Shown in pieces: positions 1-5,638 of a stretch of 6,260 nt of DNA; the stretch's first letter is position 1; each line of letters begins with the position of its first letter. A model generated the notes under the pieces. That model was not told the origin of the DNA and did not search any database. It worked only from the letters and a program-made list of their open reading frames with translations. The position numbers were made by a program, and so were the translations under genes. The stretch is from an uncultured Clostridia bacterium (lineage in GTDB: Bacteria > Bacillota > Clostridia > Christensenellales > Borkfalkiaceae). The DNA is taken from NCBI GenBank assembly GCA_947632165.1, contig CANROI010000082.1, positions 1 to 6,260 on the forward strand, in the 5' to 3' direction.

Positions 1-4
1 TGCG

Positions 5-466
5 TCACCCGAGCAGCCCGCAGAGGATCTCCGCCGCAGAGCGGACCAGCGCGGAGCAGGGGCGCTTTTTATAGTAGGCGGCGGTGCGCGCCTCGGGGGT
101 CGGCGAGGTATCCGCGGCGGAACCCGCGCCCAAGAGCAGTTCGCCGCAGATGCAGCTCCCGTTCTCCTCGCGGAAGCGGCGCACGAACTCCTGCACCAGG
201 GCGTAGAGCGCCCCCCGATCGAGCCCGGGGAAGCACAGCCCGAGCGCCATCACGGCGCCCGAAACGGCGCCGCAGGTGAGCCGCAGCCGCCCCATCCCCC
301 CGCCGAAGGGGCGGGAAATGAGGGACAATGCGTCCGGGAACGTCTCTTCCGCGCACACGGGAAGCCCCGACCGCTCGCGGATGTCCTCCGAAAACGCCAT
401 CAGAACGGCCTGCGAGCAATTCATGCCCGCCGTGAAATTTTGCTCGGCTCGGTCGGCGCGCGTCAT
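5..466 (-). CDS. C_GCAxxG_C_C family probable redox protein
   Basis: Complete 153-residue protein of the C_GCAxxG_C_C family, a small group thought to be redox-active through conserved cysteines; no reaction is established. Visible family marks are NCSQAVL (Cys17), the glycine run GGGMGR at 55-60, CGAVSGAVMALGL from Cys65, CICGELL (Cys105, Cys107) and RPCSALV (Cys137), in the usual order and at about the usual length. I see no signal peptide or membrane segment, so it is probably cytoplasmic. The start is set by the upstream hydrolase gene: its TGA stop overlaps this ATG as ATGA, which suggests translational coupling. A GTG four codons upstream (position 478) is possible but lies deeper in that gene and has no better ribosome site. 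No separate promoter is seen, so it is probably expressed from the promoter at 1267-1295. Family assignment is firm; function is not. Confidence 0.85.
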   Translation of the reverse strand: MTRADRAEQNFTAGMNCSQAVLMAFSEDIRERSGLPVCAEETFPDALSLISRPFGGGMGRLRLTCGAVSGAVMALGLCFPGLDRGALYALVQEFVRRFREENGSCICGELLLGAGSAADTSPTPEARTAAYYKKRPCSALVRSAAEILCGLLG

Positions 467-1239
467 ACTTCGTACCACACGTTCTCTTCGGGAACGATCG
501 TCCGCGCGTCGGGCAGGACCTTCTTGACCGTCGGCGCGAATTTTTTCGTGCCGATCGTATGCGTGAGGGGCGGGAAGGCGTCGTCGAAATGGTCGATCAT
601 GACCGCCTTCGGGCGGAACGTTTTGAGAAACGGGATCATATAGCGGTGCATGCGCGCCCTCCCCTGATAGGGAAAGACGAGCAGGTCCGCGCCGTCGGGA
701 TATTCGGTGTTTTCGTCCATGCCCGCCGAGCCGAGCACCATCACCCGCTTCCCCTCGGCCGAAAATTCCAGCGCATAGATCCCGTCCGCCGAGATCTTGT
801 ACCGCTTCGTCTCCTTGAGCAGCGCGACCCCGTCCGAAAAGCGGAAATAGGTGAACGGGTTGAGCGCAACGGAGAGAACGGTGGCCGCGTCGAATTTACA
901 GTGGCGGCTCTGGAAGACGCGGACGGAAAAATCGCCCACTTCGAGCTTCTCGTTCGCGGCATAGGGGATCATGTTTCCGTCGGGGATCCCGTTGGCGATC
1001 GCATGGGCGATCCCCTCCTCCGAGACGAAACACTTTTTGACCGAGGAAAGAAAGACGCCCACATCGCGGAAATGATCGAGATGCGGGTGGGTGATGAAGA
1101 TCGCGTCGGCGGTCGCGGCCTCGTCGACGGGCAGCGGCGGCAGCGCGCGGTTATATTGCTTAAGATAGGGATCGATGAGCAGACGGGTGTTTCCGCTCTC
1201 GAGCAGAAGGCTCGCCGTCCCATACCATTTGATGCGCAT
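463..1239 (-). CDS. MBL-fold metal-dependent hydrolase (UlaG-like)
   Basis: A 258-residue protein with the metallo-beta-lactamase fold of the UlaG/'L-ascorbate-6-phosphate lactonase-like' type. The N-terminus IKWYGTASLLLESGNTRLLIDPYL is the usual first strand pair with its Asp-Pro turn. The metal motif HPHLDH lies at 51-56 (His51, His53, Asp55, His56). Further likely ligands are His113 (SRHC), Asp175 (SAGMD) and His217 (MIDHFDD). The length is normal for a single-domain member and no signal peptide is visible, so it is probably cytoplasmic. The ATG is preceded by GGAG seven bases upstream and sits about 21 bases below the predicted transcription start. It is the first gene of a two-gene unit, overlapping the C_GCAxxG_C_C gene by four bases. 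The substrate cannot be read from the sequence; relatives cut lactones, phosphodiesters and other esters, so no gene symbol is given. Confidence 0.87.
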   Translation of the reverse strand: MRIKWYGTASLLLESGNTRLLIDPYLKQYNRALPPLPVDEAATADAIFITHPHLDHFRDVGVFLSSVKKCFVSEEGIAHAIANGIPDGNMIPYAANEKLEVGDFSVRVFQSRHCKFDAATVLSVALNPFTYFRFSDGVALLKETKRYKISADGIYALEFSAEGKRVMVLGSAGMDENTEYPDGADLLVFPYQGRARMHRYMIPFLKTFRPKAVMIDHFDDAFPPLTHTIGTKKFAPTVKKVLPDARTIVPEENVWYEV

Positions 1240-1266
1240 TTGTATTCTCCGATAGACTTTGAGGCT

Positions 1267-1295
1267 ATTATAGCATTTTATAAAAAAATGGGCAA
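1267..1295 (-). promoter_or_regulatory. Sigma-A promoter with extended -10 for the hydrolase unit
   Basis: Read on the minus strand: TTGCCC (1295-1290), a 17-base spacer, then TATAAT (1272-1267) preceded directly by TGC, which is a full extended -10. Transcription would start near 1260, giving a leader of about 20 bases that carries GGAG before the ATG at 1239. The spacer is A/T-rich. This makes the hydrolase and redox genes a separate unit from the lipoprotein gene upstream. Confidence 0.75.
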
Positions 1296-1328
1296 GCGGT
1301 TAGAGGGAGCTTCGGAAAATTTTTTCTT

Positions 1329-1378
1329 CCTCCTGAAAAGGGCGGCGCCGCAATTGCGGCGCCGCCCTTTTCAGGAGG
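1329..1378 (-). terminator. Perfect 50-bp palindrome, probable terminator of the lipoprotein gene
   Basis: A perfect inverted repeat of 23 bp arms around AATT, with a core of A4, then GGGCGGCGCCGC, AATT, GCGGCGCCGCCC and T4. It begins at the base directly after the TAA of the lipoprotein gene. A GC stem flanked by A4 and T4 is the form of a bidirectional intrinsic terminator. Only four T follow the GC core, and those T pair into the longer stem, so its strength is uncertain. Both ends read AGGAGG outward, but no start codon follows at a usable distance. It lies between two leftward genes and ends about 33 bases before the next -35. Confidence 0.7.
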
Positions 1379-3310
1379 TTATTCGGATTTTCTCCAGACG
1401 GCGTAGTATTTGCCGTCCGGGAATTCTGCAAGTTCGGGGGAGGCGTACTCCGCATCCCCGTCGGGGGCCGTTGCCCAGCCCATGAAATCATATCCTTCCC
1501 GCAAGGGGTCCTCAAACGCGATCAAAGTGTAATGGTTTACGCTCCCCTCCCGCTTTGTGAACGACACCACATATCCGTCCTCGATCTCACAGCCGTAGAC
1601 GACGTTCATGTTGTCGCACAGCCATCCTTCTGGCCGCTGTTCGGCGTCCGTGTATACGGTGGGAGAATATCTCCCGCCGAAGGAATTTTTTGCGATCTCC
1701 TCTACTGTGCCCGGCACGATCAGAGACTTCAGCTCGCTGTTGTTGAATGCGTAGTCCCCGATCCGCTTCACGCTCTCCGGGATCGTGACCCGCGCATAGC
1801 TGCCGGATTGGAACGCGTGCTCCGCGATCACAACCGTGCCGGGCCTGATCTCCACCGTGCGATCCGAAGCGTCGCCCTTGTATTGCACATATATCCGCCC
1901 GAGATAGAACGGACCATCCGGTTGCGCCTCGAAAAAGGGCGTCCCGGTAAATATATATGCTCCGGCCATGACCAGCGAATCATCCAAAGTAGCCGGGATG
2001 ATGACTTCGGCGAGCGAAGTGCAGTTATTAAAAGCGTATCCCCCCATCTTCTGAAGTTTTTCCGGCAAAGCAACCGAGCCGAGCGCGCTGCATCCTCGGA
2101 AGGCCCAATCTCCGATCTCCGTTACCCCGCCGGGGATTTCGATTTCGGAAAGCGACGCACAACCATAGAAAAGAGAATTCGCGATATTTGTCACCCCGCT
2201 CGGGATTTTGACCTCGGCAAGCGATTCACAACTGCTGAAAGCATTGCTTCCGATGCTCGTCACGCTCTCCGGAATTTCGATCTCTGCGAGAGACACGCAA
2301 CCATGGAAAAGAGAATTCGCGATATTTGTCACCCCGCTCGGGATTTTGACCTCGGTAAGCGATTCACAACCACTGAAAGCACTGCTTCCGATGCTCGTCA
2401 CGCCCTCCGGAATTTTGATCTCTTTAAGAGACGCGCAGCCATTGAAAACATTGTCTCCGATGCTCGTCACGCCCTCCGGAATTTCGATCTCCGTGAGAGA
2501 CGCGCAGCCACGGAATAAAAATTGAGGAATCTCCTTTTGCGCATCGGGAAGGATGATGACCGATCGCAACAATTCGCAACCGAAAAATGTCGCCTCGCCG
2601 AAGGGTTCCATCTTGCTTACATTGCTCCCGAACTTGATCTCTTCGAGGAAGTCGCAGCCCTCGAACGCCCTCGCGGCCAAATATTCGATCGAATCTGGAA
2701 GTTCGATGCTCTTCAGGATCCGGGAAAACTTTCCGACCGATGTGACCGGCTTCCCCACATAGACCGCCGGGATCACGACATGTTCTTCGGGGTAATAAAA
2801 GTCGATGCTTGCGCTCCGAACGTTATAGCTCTCCCCGTCCTCGTTGAGCGTAAAGACCAACTTCTGATCATAAGCGGATTTCGTTTTACATTTGGTGCAC
2901 TGATATTCTTCCAAAGTATCCGTGGAGGGCCTGGGATTGACAACACTATAGCCAAACGGGCTGTGGCCTTCTATGGGTTCATCGAGATGTCTGCTTATTT
3001 TTTCCGGCGTGCAGTACTCTTTATCGAATTCGGCTTTACAACGGAGACATTGCTTCCAATGATAGATCCCGTCCGATTGATAGCTCGTGGGGATGGAATG
3101 GCCCAGCGCGGCGATCTCTCGCCGCTCCTCTTCCCCGCAGTAGCAATAGCGGAATCTGTAACCGGGCTCGGTGCAGGTTGCGGCCACCGTCTCCCAATCG
3201 CTCCAGGCGTGCCTTTCGTGCGGCTCTTCGCAGGCGGCAAACAATGCCGCCGCTGCCAGGATGACGATCGCAAGACAAATCAGACCCAATATTCTGCTCC
3301 GCCGTTTCAT
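1379..3310 (-). CDS. BspA-like leucine-rich repeat lipoprotein
   Basis: A 643-residue predicted surface lipoprotein. Residues 1-27 are a lipoprotein signal: MKRR, a hydrophobic stretch, then LFAAC with Cys27 as the likely lipidated residue (Phe at -3 is not the usual Leu). Residues 33-145 form a Cys-rich module of a type common in Clostridia surface proteins (HAWSDW, CYCGEEE, CLRC at 88-91, CTKC at 138-141), possibly zinc-binding. Residues about 180-550 are BspA/TpLRR (LRR_5) repeats, with seven in-register 23-residue units at 268-428 of the form GCxSLxEIxIPxGVTxIGxxAF. Residues about 590-643 (REGYDFMGWATAPDG, YAVWRK) match the InlB B-repeat/Flg_new module. The start at 3310 is chosen because the promoter at 3342-3371 rules out an in-frame start at 3361, and AGGAG lies ten bases upstream. 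Relatives bind host or bacterial surfaces; its ligand is unknown. Codon use is visibly more A/T-rich than in the neighbours. Confidence 0.9.
   Translation of the reverse strand: MKRRSRILGLICLAIVILAAAALFAACEEPHERHAWSDWETVAATCTEPGYRFRYCYCGEEERREIAALGHSIPTSYQSDGIYHWKQCLRCKAEFDKEYCTPEKISRHLDEPIEGHSPFGYSVVNPRPSTDTLEEYQCTKCKTKSAYDQKLVFTLNEDGESYNVRSASIDFYYPEEHVVIPAVYVGKPVTSVGKFSRILKSIELPDSIEYLAARAFEGCDFLEEIKFGSNVSKMEPFGEATFFGCELLRSVIILPDAQKEIPQFLFRGCASLTEIEIPEGVTSIGDNVFNGCASLKEIKIPEGVTSIGSSAFSGCESLTEVKIPSGVTNIANSLFHGCVSLAEIEIPESVTSIGSNAFSSCESLAEVKIPSGVTNIANSLFYGCASLSEIEIPGGVTEIGDWAFRGCSALGSVALPEKLQKMGGYAFNNCTSLAEVIIPATLDDSLVMAGAYIFTGTPFFEAQPDGPFYLGRIYVQYKGDASDRTVEIRPGTVVIAEHAFQSGSYARVTIPESVKRIGDYAFNNSELKSLIVPGTVEEIAKNSFGGRYSPTVYTDAEQRPEGWLCDNMNVVYGCEIEDGYVVSFTKREGSVNHYTLIAFEDPLREGYDFMGWATAPDGDAEYASPELAEFPDGKYYAVWRKSE
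2027..2509 (-). repeat. Seven tandem 69-bp leucine-rich repeat units
   Basis: Seven consecutive 69-bp units encode residues 268-428 of the lipoprotein, one 23-residue leucine-rich repeat each. The middle five are most alike. The outermost units, especially the one at 2027-2095 (GCSALGSVALPEKLQ), have diverged. Alternating unit types create a 138-bp higher-order period, best seen between 2160 and 2435. The repeats keep the reading frame throughout. Confidence 0.85.
2160..2435 (-). repeat. Two 138-bp near-identical direct repeats within the LRR array
   Basis: The blocks 2160-2297 and 2298-2435 line up without gaps and differ at 11 of 138 positions by hand count, about 92% identity. Each block spans two 23-residue units, one of the VKIPSGVTNIANSLF type and one of the IEIPxxVTxIG type. 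The identity is much higher than between adjacent single 69-bp units, pointing to a recent in-frame duplication of a two-unit block. Confidence 0.85.
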
Positions 3311-3341
3311 AATTTCATTGCTCCTCCCCGTTTTTAACCCT

Positions 3342-3371
3342 ATTATAGCGCACTTTGCCATGATTTGTCAA
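3342..3371 (-). promoter_or_regulatory. Near-consensus sigma-A promoter of the lipoprotein gene
   Basis: On the minus strand, a perfect TTGACA (3371-3366) is followed by an 18-base spacer and a perfect TATAAT (3347-3342). The predicted start is near 3335, leaving a leader of about 25 bases with GGGGAGGAG before the ATG at 3310. Both hexamers match consensus; the 18-base spacer is one over the optimum. The DNA just upstream (3372-3415) is A/T-rich and could act as an UP element. It suggests strong, mainly constitutive expression. Confidence 0.8.
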
Positions 3372-3452
3372 ATGGAATGTATAAAATTCAAGTATCAGAA
3401 TTTCTTATAGGGGGGTTAAGTTCTGCTAATACTTCTCCGCAAGAAAAAGGCG

Positions 3453-3485
3453 CCGAGGGGATACGCTCGCCCCTTCGGGGCTCGG
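3453..3485. other. GC-rich stem-loop of unknown role
   Basis: CCGAG at 3453-3457 can pair with CTCGG at 3481-3485, enclosing a tight hairpin GCCCC-TTC-GGGGC at 3469-3481; the two pairings compete at the last base. Just beyond, GAGGGG/CCCCTC (about 3500-3514) and GGCGC/GCGCC (about 3531-3546) make further short dyads. No T run follows on either strand, so it is not a clear terminator. It may be a decayed intergenic repeat or a structured RNA; neither can be shown here. Confidence 0.35.
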
Positions 3486-3562
3486 TATGACAGGGAAAGA
3501 GGGGCTCCCCCTCAAGGGGTGGGCAAGGAGGCGCTCCCATGGCGCCAAGAGATTCTATGCAG

Positions 3563-3602
3563 AAAAAAAAGGCGGCGGCGCCGCAATTGCCGGCGCCGCC
3601 GC
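3563..3602 (-). terminator. Intrinsic terminator of the ferritin-like gene
   Basis: On the minus strand, a 12-bp perfect GC stem (3602-3591 paired with 3583-3572, loop of seven bases containing CAATTG) is followed, after one unpaired position, by a run of eight T (complement of A at 3563-3570). It starts 11 bases after the TAG stop of the ferritin-like gene. This is a textbook intrinsic terminator. Its stem and loop share the core GGCGGCGCCGCAATTG with the palindrome at 1329-1378. Confidence 0.9.
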
Positions 3603-3613
3603 AAGGGCGTTCC

Positions 3614-4864
3614 CTATTTTCCCTTCACCCTTCCGACGTCGAGATCATCCCGCTTGCGGTCGGAAAGCGCGCGGATGGGGTGCTCCCGGTTCTGCAGCCG
3701 CCAATCCTGGCGGCGTTCGCCGATGAGCTTTTCCACGCAGACATGCGTGCCGTGGTTCTCGGGCTTCCCGCCGTGGATCTTTGCGTTGTAGGCAAAGAAG
3801 CGGAAGGAATCGGGCACCTTGTCGAGCTCTTCCCAGCCCTCTTCCACGGCCGTGAGACGCACGCTCTTCAGCACCTCGCGCACATACTCCTTCTGCGGGC
3901 GGAACTTCAGCAGTTCGGGGAACTCGCCGCCCTCGGGCAGCACCTGCTGCCACACCTTGCCCTCGTAGGTCTTCAGAAGGTCGGCCGCCTCGTGGAGATG
4001 GGCGACCTCCTCTTCGAAATGCATCTCCCAGATCGCCTTGATCCGCTCGTCTTTCTCGTCTTCATAGCACGAATAGTAGAGGTAGCATTCGGTGTACTCG
4101 TTCATGAGGAGATTTTCGAACGGCGTCATGCAGGGATCCTTGAGCCCGCCGTAGCCCGTAACGTGCTGCTCCTCGATCATCGCGATCTCGTTATACAGCT
4201 TTCTGCCGAGCGGGGTCGCATAGAGGTTTGCAACGTTCATATAGAAGTTCATCGTCTGCTGCTCCGCCGCCGTGATGATATTGATGTTGAGCTTCGTCTT
4301 GAGGTCGTTGAGGTAGCAGTTGATATAGAAGTCCACGTCGTCGTAGGGGTGGCGGTACTCCGCAACGGTCGGGCGGCCGGGCATGATCTCGGTGTAGTCC
4401 CCCACGAGCCGCGCGGGATCCCCGCCTTTTTCGAGCTCCATGAGGTCGGAATAGCGGTAGAGATGGTCGAAGTCCTCCAAAAGCGCGAAGTCGAGCTGCT
4501 TTTTGACATAGCTGTTCTTCTCGGTGATCGCGAGCGCCGCGGTGAGATCGACGGCGAGCTGTTCATAGCCGATCGTGTGCTCCAAAATCGTCTCGTCCGC
4601 GGGCTTCAGAGAGGCGACGCGCTTCTGCTGGATCTGTTCGCCGCGGCGCATATAGGCAAGGCGGCGCCTTACATCGTTGTTGGCGCACATGCGGTGGAAG
4701 GAATTGGACAGGCGCACGCTCTCGAATTCGGTCCCGGACATGAGAATGACCCTGAGACGGGTATAGGGGTCGACCGTGTGCTTGTCGTACGGCTTTACGA
4801 GCACTTTGTTCCATGAAGTAAAAATTCGGTCCGCTTTCTGCGGCTTACATTCAAACGGATTCAT
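3614..4864 (-). CDS. Ferritin-like superfamily protein, probable di-metal four-helix bundle
   Basis: A 416-residue protein with no signal peptide, probably cytoplasmic. Residues about 195-300 show the carboxylate pattern of a ferritin/rubrerythrin-type four-helix bundle: Glu201 (AAEQQTMNFY), Glu231-x-x-His234 (IEEQHVTGY), Glu256/Glu259 (NEYTECYLYY) and Glu286-x-x-His289 (EEEVAHLH). An earlier helical pair carries Glu95/Glu101 (LEHTIGYEQLAVD) and Asp131-x-x-His134 (EDFDHLYRY), which may be a second, partial or degenerate site. The C-terminal 115 residues have no recognised domain and lack rubredoxin-type CxxC pairs. From memory, similar proteins of about 400 residues occur in Clostridia as uncharacterised proteins. 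The start is well supported: AGGAGG lies five bases before the ATG. It has its own promoter and terminator, so it is a single-gene unit. A role in iron handling or oxidative stress is inferred only; the reading direction is supported by these signals and the motifs. Confidence 0.75.
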   Translation of the reverse strand: MNPFECKPQKADRIFTSWNKVLVKPYDKHTVDPYTRLRVILMSGTEFESVRLSNSFHRMCANNDVRRRLAYMRRGEQIQQKRVASLKPADETILEHTIGYEQLAVDLTAALAITEKNSYVKKQLDFALLEDFDHLYRYSDLMELEKGGDPARLVGDYTEIMPGRPTVAEYRHPYDDVDFYINCYLNDLKTKLNINIITAAEQQTMNFYMNVANLYATPLGRKLYNEIAMIEEQHVTGYGGLKDPCMTPFENLLMNEYTECYLYYSCYEDEKDERIKAIWEMHFEEEVAHLHEAADLLKTYEGKVWQQVLPEGGEFPELLKFRPQKEYVREVLKSVRLTAVEEGWEELDKVPDSFRFFAYNAKIHGGKPENHGTHVCVEKLIGERRQDWRLQNREHPIRALSDRKRDDLDVGRVKGK

Positions 4865-4880
4865 TCGATCCTCCTTTTGC

Positions 4881-4898
4881 GGAAAGTTTTACCTTTCC
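4881..4898 (-). promoter_or_regulatory. Small dyad in the ferritin-like gene leader
   Basis: GGAAAG (4881-4886) and CTTTCC (4893-4898) form a 6-bp inverted repeat with a 6-base spacer. It sits in the predicted leader, five bases upstream of AGGAGG (4875-4870) as read on the minus strand. It could be an operator half-site pair or a weak leader hairpin that tunes access to the ribosome site. The stem is short, so chance is possible. Confidence 0.35.
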
Positions 4899-4906
4899 CC
4901 GAAAAA

Positions 4907-4935
4907 AGTATACAATTTGTTGCCAAAAGCTGAAA
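4907..4935 (-). promoter_or_regulatory. Likely promoter of the ferritin-like gene
   Basis: On the minus strand, TATACT (4912-4907) lies 17 bases after TTTCAG (4935-4930). The -10 is good and the -35 weak. It would start transcription near 4900, giving a leader of about 36 bases. The weak -35 suggests that an activator or low basal expression is involved. It interleaves with the rightward promoter at 4920-4948. Confidence 0.5.
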
Positions 4936-4948
4936 AAATTGTTATAAT
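4920..4948 (+). promoter_or_regulatory. Sigma-A promoter of the nucleosidase-luxS unit
   Basis: TTGCCA (4920-4925), an exact 17-base A-rich spacer and a perfect TATAAT (4943-4948). The predicted start is near 4955, so the leader is only about 23 bases. That is too short for a SAM or SAH riboswitch. GAGG at 4969-4972 lies five bases before the ATG. Confidence 0.8.
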
Positions 4949-4977
4949 ATGATCGAAAAAACAAGTGTGAGGTTGCT

Positions 4978-5634
4978 ATGATCGGCTGTGTGATCGCAAT
5001 GGACAGCGAGGCGGAGATCCTCCTCGATCAGATGGAGATCGAAGATATCCGCACCGTGTACGGAAAGACGGTGCATATCGGGAAGGCATTCGGTAAGAAG
5101 ATCGTCCTCGTCGTTTCGGCGGAGGGAAAGGTCAACGCCGCGGCGGGGGCGTGCGCCGCGATCGCCGCGGGCGCAGATGTCGTTCTGAACTTCGGCGTCG
5201 CGGGGGGCTTGAAGGCCGAAAATACCGAAGTGGGCGAAGTGTATCTCATCGAAAAGGCGCTCCAATACGATTTCGACCTCAAACAGCTCTCGGGCAAGGA
5301 AGTGGGGACGCTCCCCGGGGAGGAGGAAAACTTTCTGCCCCTCTGTGTGCCCCCGCTCCCCTATCCCCGCCGCGCGCTCGGCACGGGCGACCGTTTCGAC
5401 GATTCCCCCGCCGACCATGCCCTGCTCCTCCGCCTCGGTTGCGACGTGCGGGACATGGAGGGCGGCGCGATCGCCGAAGTGTGCAAATATGCGGGGGTGC
5501 CCTGCGTAAGTGTGAAGGCGATCTCGGACGTGTACGGTTCGGGCTCGACGACCGAGCAATTCCGCAAGAACTGCAAGCGCGCCCTACTCGAGCTCAGCGC
5601 GCACCTCAAAGAGATTTTAGACAGTCTGGAATAA
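4978..5634 (+). CDS. mtnN: 5'-methylthioadenosine/S-adenosylhomocysteine nucleosidase
   Basis: A 218-residue cytoplasmic enzyme of the PNP/UDP phosphorylase superfamily. MTA/SAH nucleosidases split adenine from S-adenosylhomocysteine, giving S-ribosylhomocysteine, and from 5'-methylthioadenosine. Matches to the E. coli enzyme include IAMDSEAE with Glu11 in the place of catalytic Glu12, SAEGKVNAA (47-55), the FGVAGGL loop (72-78), TGDRF (136-140), the ribose-binding Met160-Glu161 of DMEGGAIAEVC, and AISDV with the adenine-contacting catalytic Asp184. It is slightly shorter than the usual 228-235 residues; the stretch between the TLPG and TGDRF motifs is compact. The ATG at 4978 is set by GAGG five bases upstream and by the promoter. 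luxS follows after four bases, which strongly supports SAH as the physiological substrate. The family is firm; a different nucleoside preference is possible but unlikely beside luxS. Confidence 0.9.
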   Translation: MIGCVIAMDSEAEILLDQMEIEDIRTVYGKTVHIGKAFGKKIVLVVSAEGKVNAAAGACAAIAAGADVVLNFGVAGGLKAENTEVGEVYLIEKALQYDFDLKQLSGKEVGTLPGEEENFLPLCVPPLPYPRRALGTGDRFDDSPADHALLLRLGCDVRDMEGGAIAEVCKYAGVPCVSVKAISDVYGSGSTTEQFRKNCKRALLELSAHLKEILDSLE

Positions 5635-5638
5635 ACAT

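Larger units (their letters stand above)
3311..3613. other. 303-base intergenic region between ferritin-like and lipoprotein genes
   Basis: No gene is supported here. On the leftward path it holds the terminator of the ferritin-like gene (3563-3602), a GC-rich stretch with several short overlapping hairpins (about 3450-3557), an A/T-rich stretch at 3371-3420, the lipoprotein promoter (3342-3371) and its ribosome site. A rightward ATG at 3539 has a good AGGAGG, but its frame is only the complement of the ferritin-like gene. Confidence 0.7.

Noticed and set aside
467..478. GTG start four codons upstream for the C_GCAxxG_C_C gene
   Set aside because: The ATG in the ATGA overlap fits better with the family N-terminus and with coupling; the GTG has no clear SD of its own.
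559..1485. 308-codon open frame on the plus strand opposite the MBL hydrolase
   Set aside because: It is antisense to a gene with clear metal-binding motifs, its translation is rich in Arg, Asp and His with no recognisable domain, and it runs through the hydrolase promoter and the palindrome.
2027..2509. Regular repeats considered as a CRISPR array
   Set aside because: The repeats are 69-bp in-frame coding units with no distinct spacers, and they encode a known leucine-rich pattern.
1532..3337. Long plus-strand open frames opposite the lipoprotein gene
   Set aside because: They mirror the leucine-rich repeats in the antisense direction and carry no family motif; the minus-strand frame has a promoter, SD, signal peptide and recognised domains.
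3311..3361. Extended N-terminus of the lipoprotein starting at 3361
   Set aside because: The segment overlaps the -10 element and the predicted transcription start, and it would bury the lipoprotein signal peptide; the ATG at 3310 has an SD.
4940..4956. PerR-like box around TTATAAT upstream of the nucleosidase
   Set aside because: Only one half matches TTATAAT, which is also the -10 region; the second half does not resemble ATTATAA.
4864..4957. TTCGATC (4864-4870) and GATCGAA (4951-4957) as an operator or attachment pair
   Set aside because: Seven-base inverted repeats 80 bases apart are expected by chance, and GATCG words are common throughout this GC-rich sequence.
4949..4977. SAM or SAH riboswitch before the nucleosidase
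   Set aside because: The leader is only about 23 bases, too short for any known SAM or SAH riboswitch fold.
4942..5559. 205-codon minus-strand frame opposite the nucleosidase
   Set aside because: It is antisense to a gene with clear active-site motifs, overlaps the divergent promoters and shows no domain of its own.
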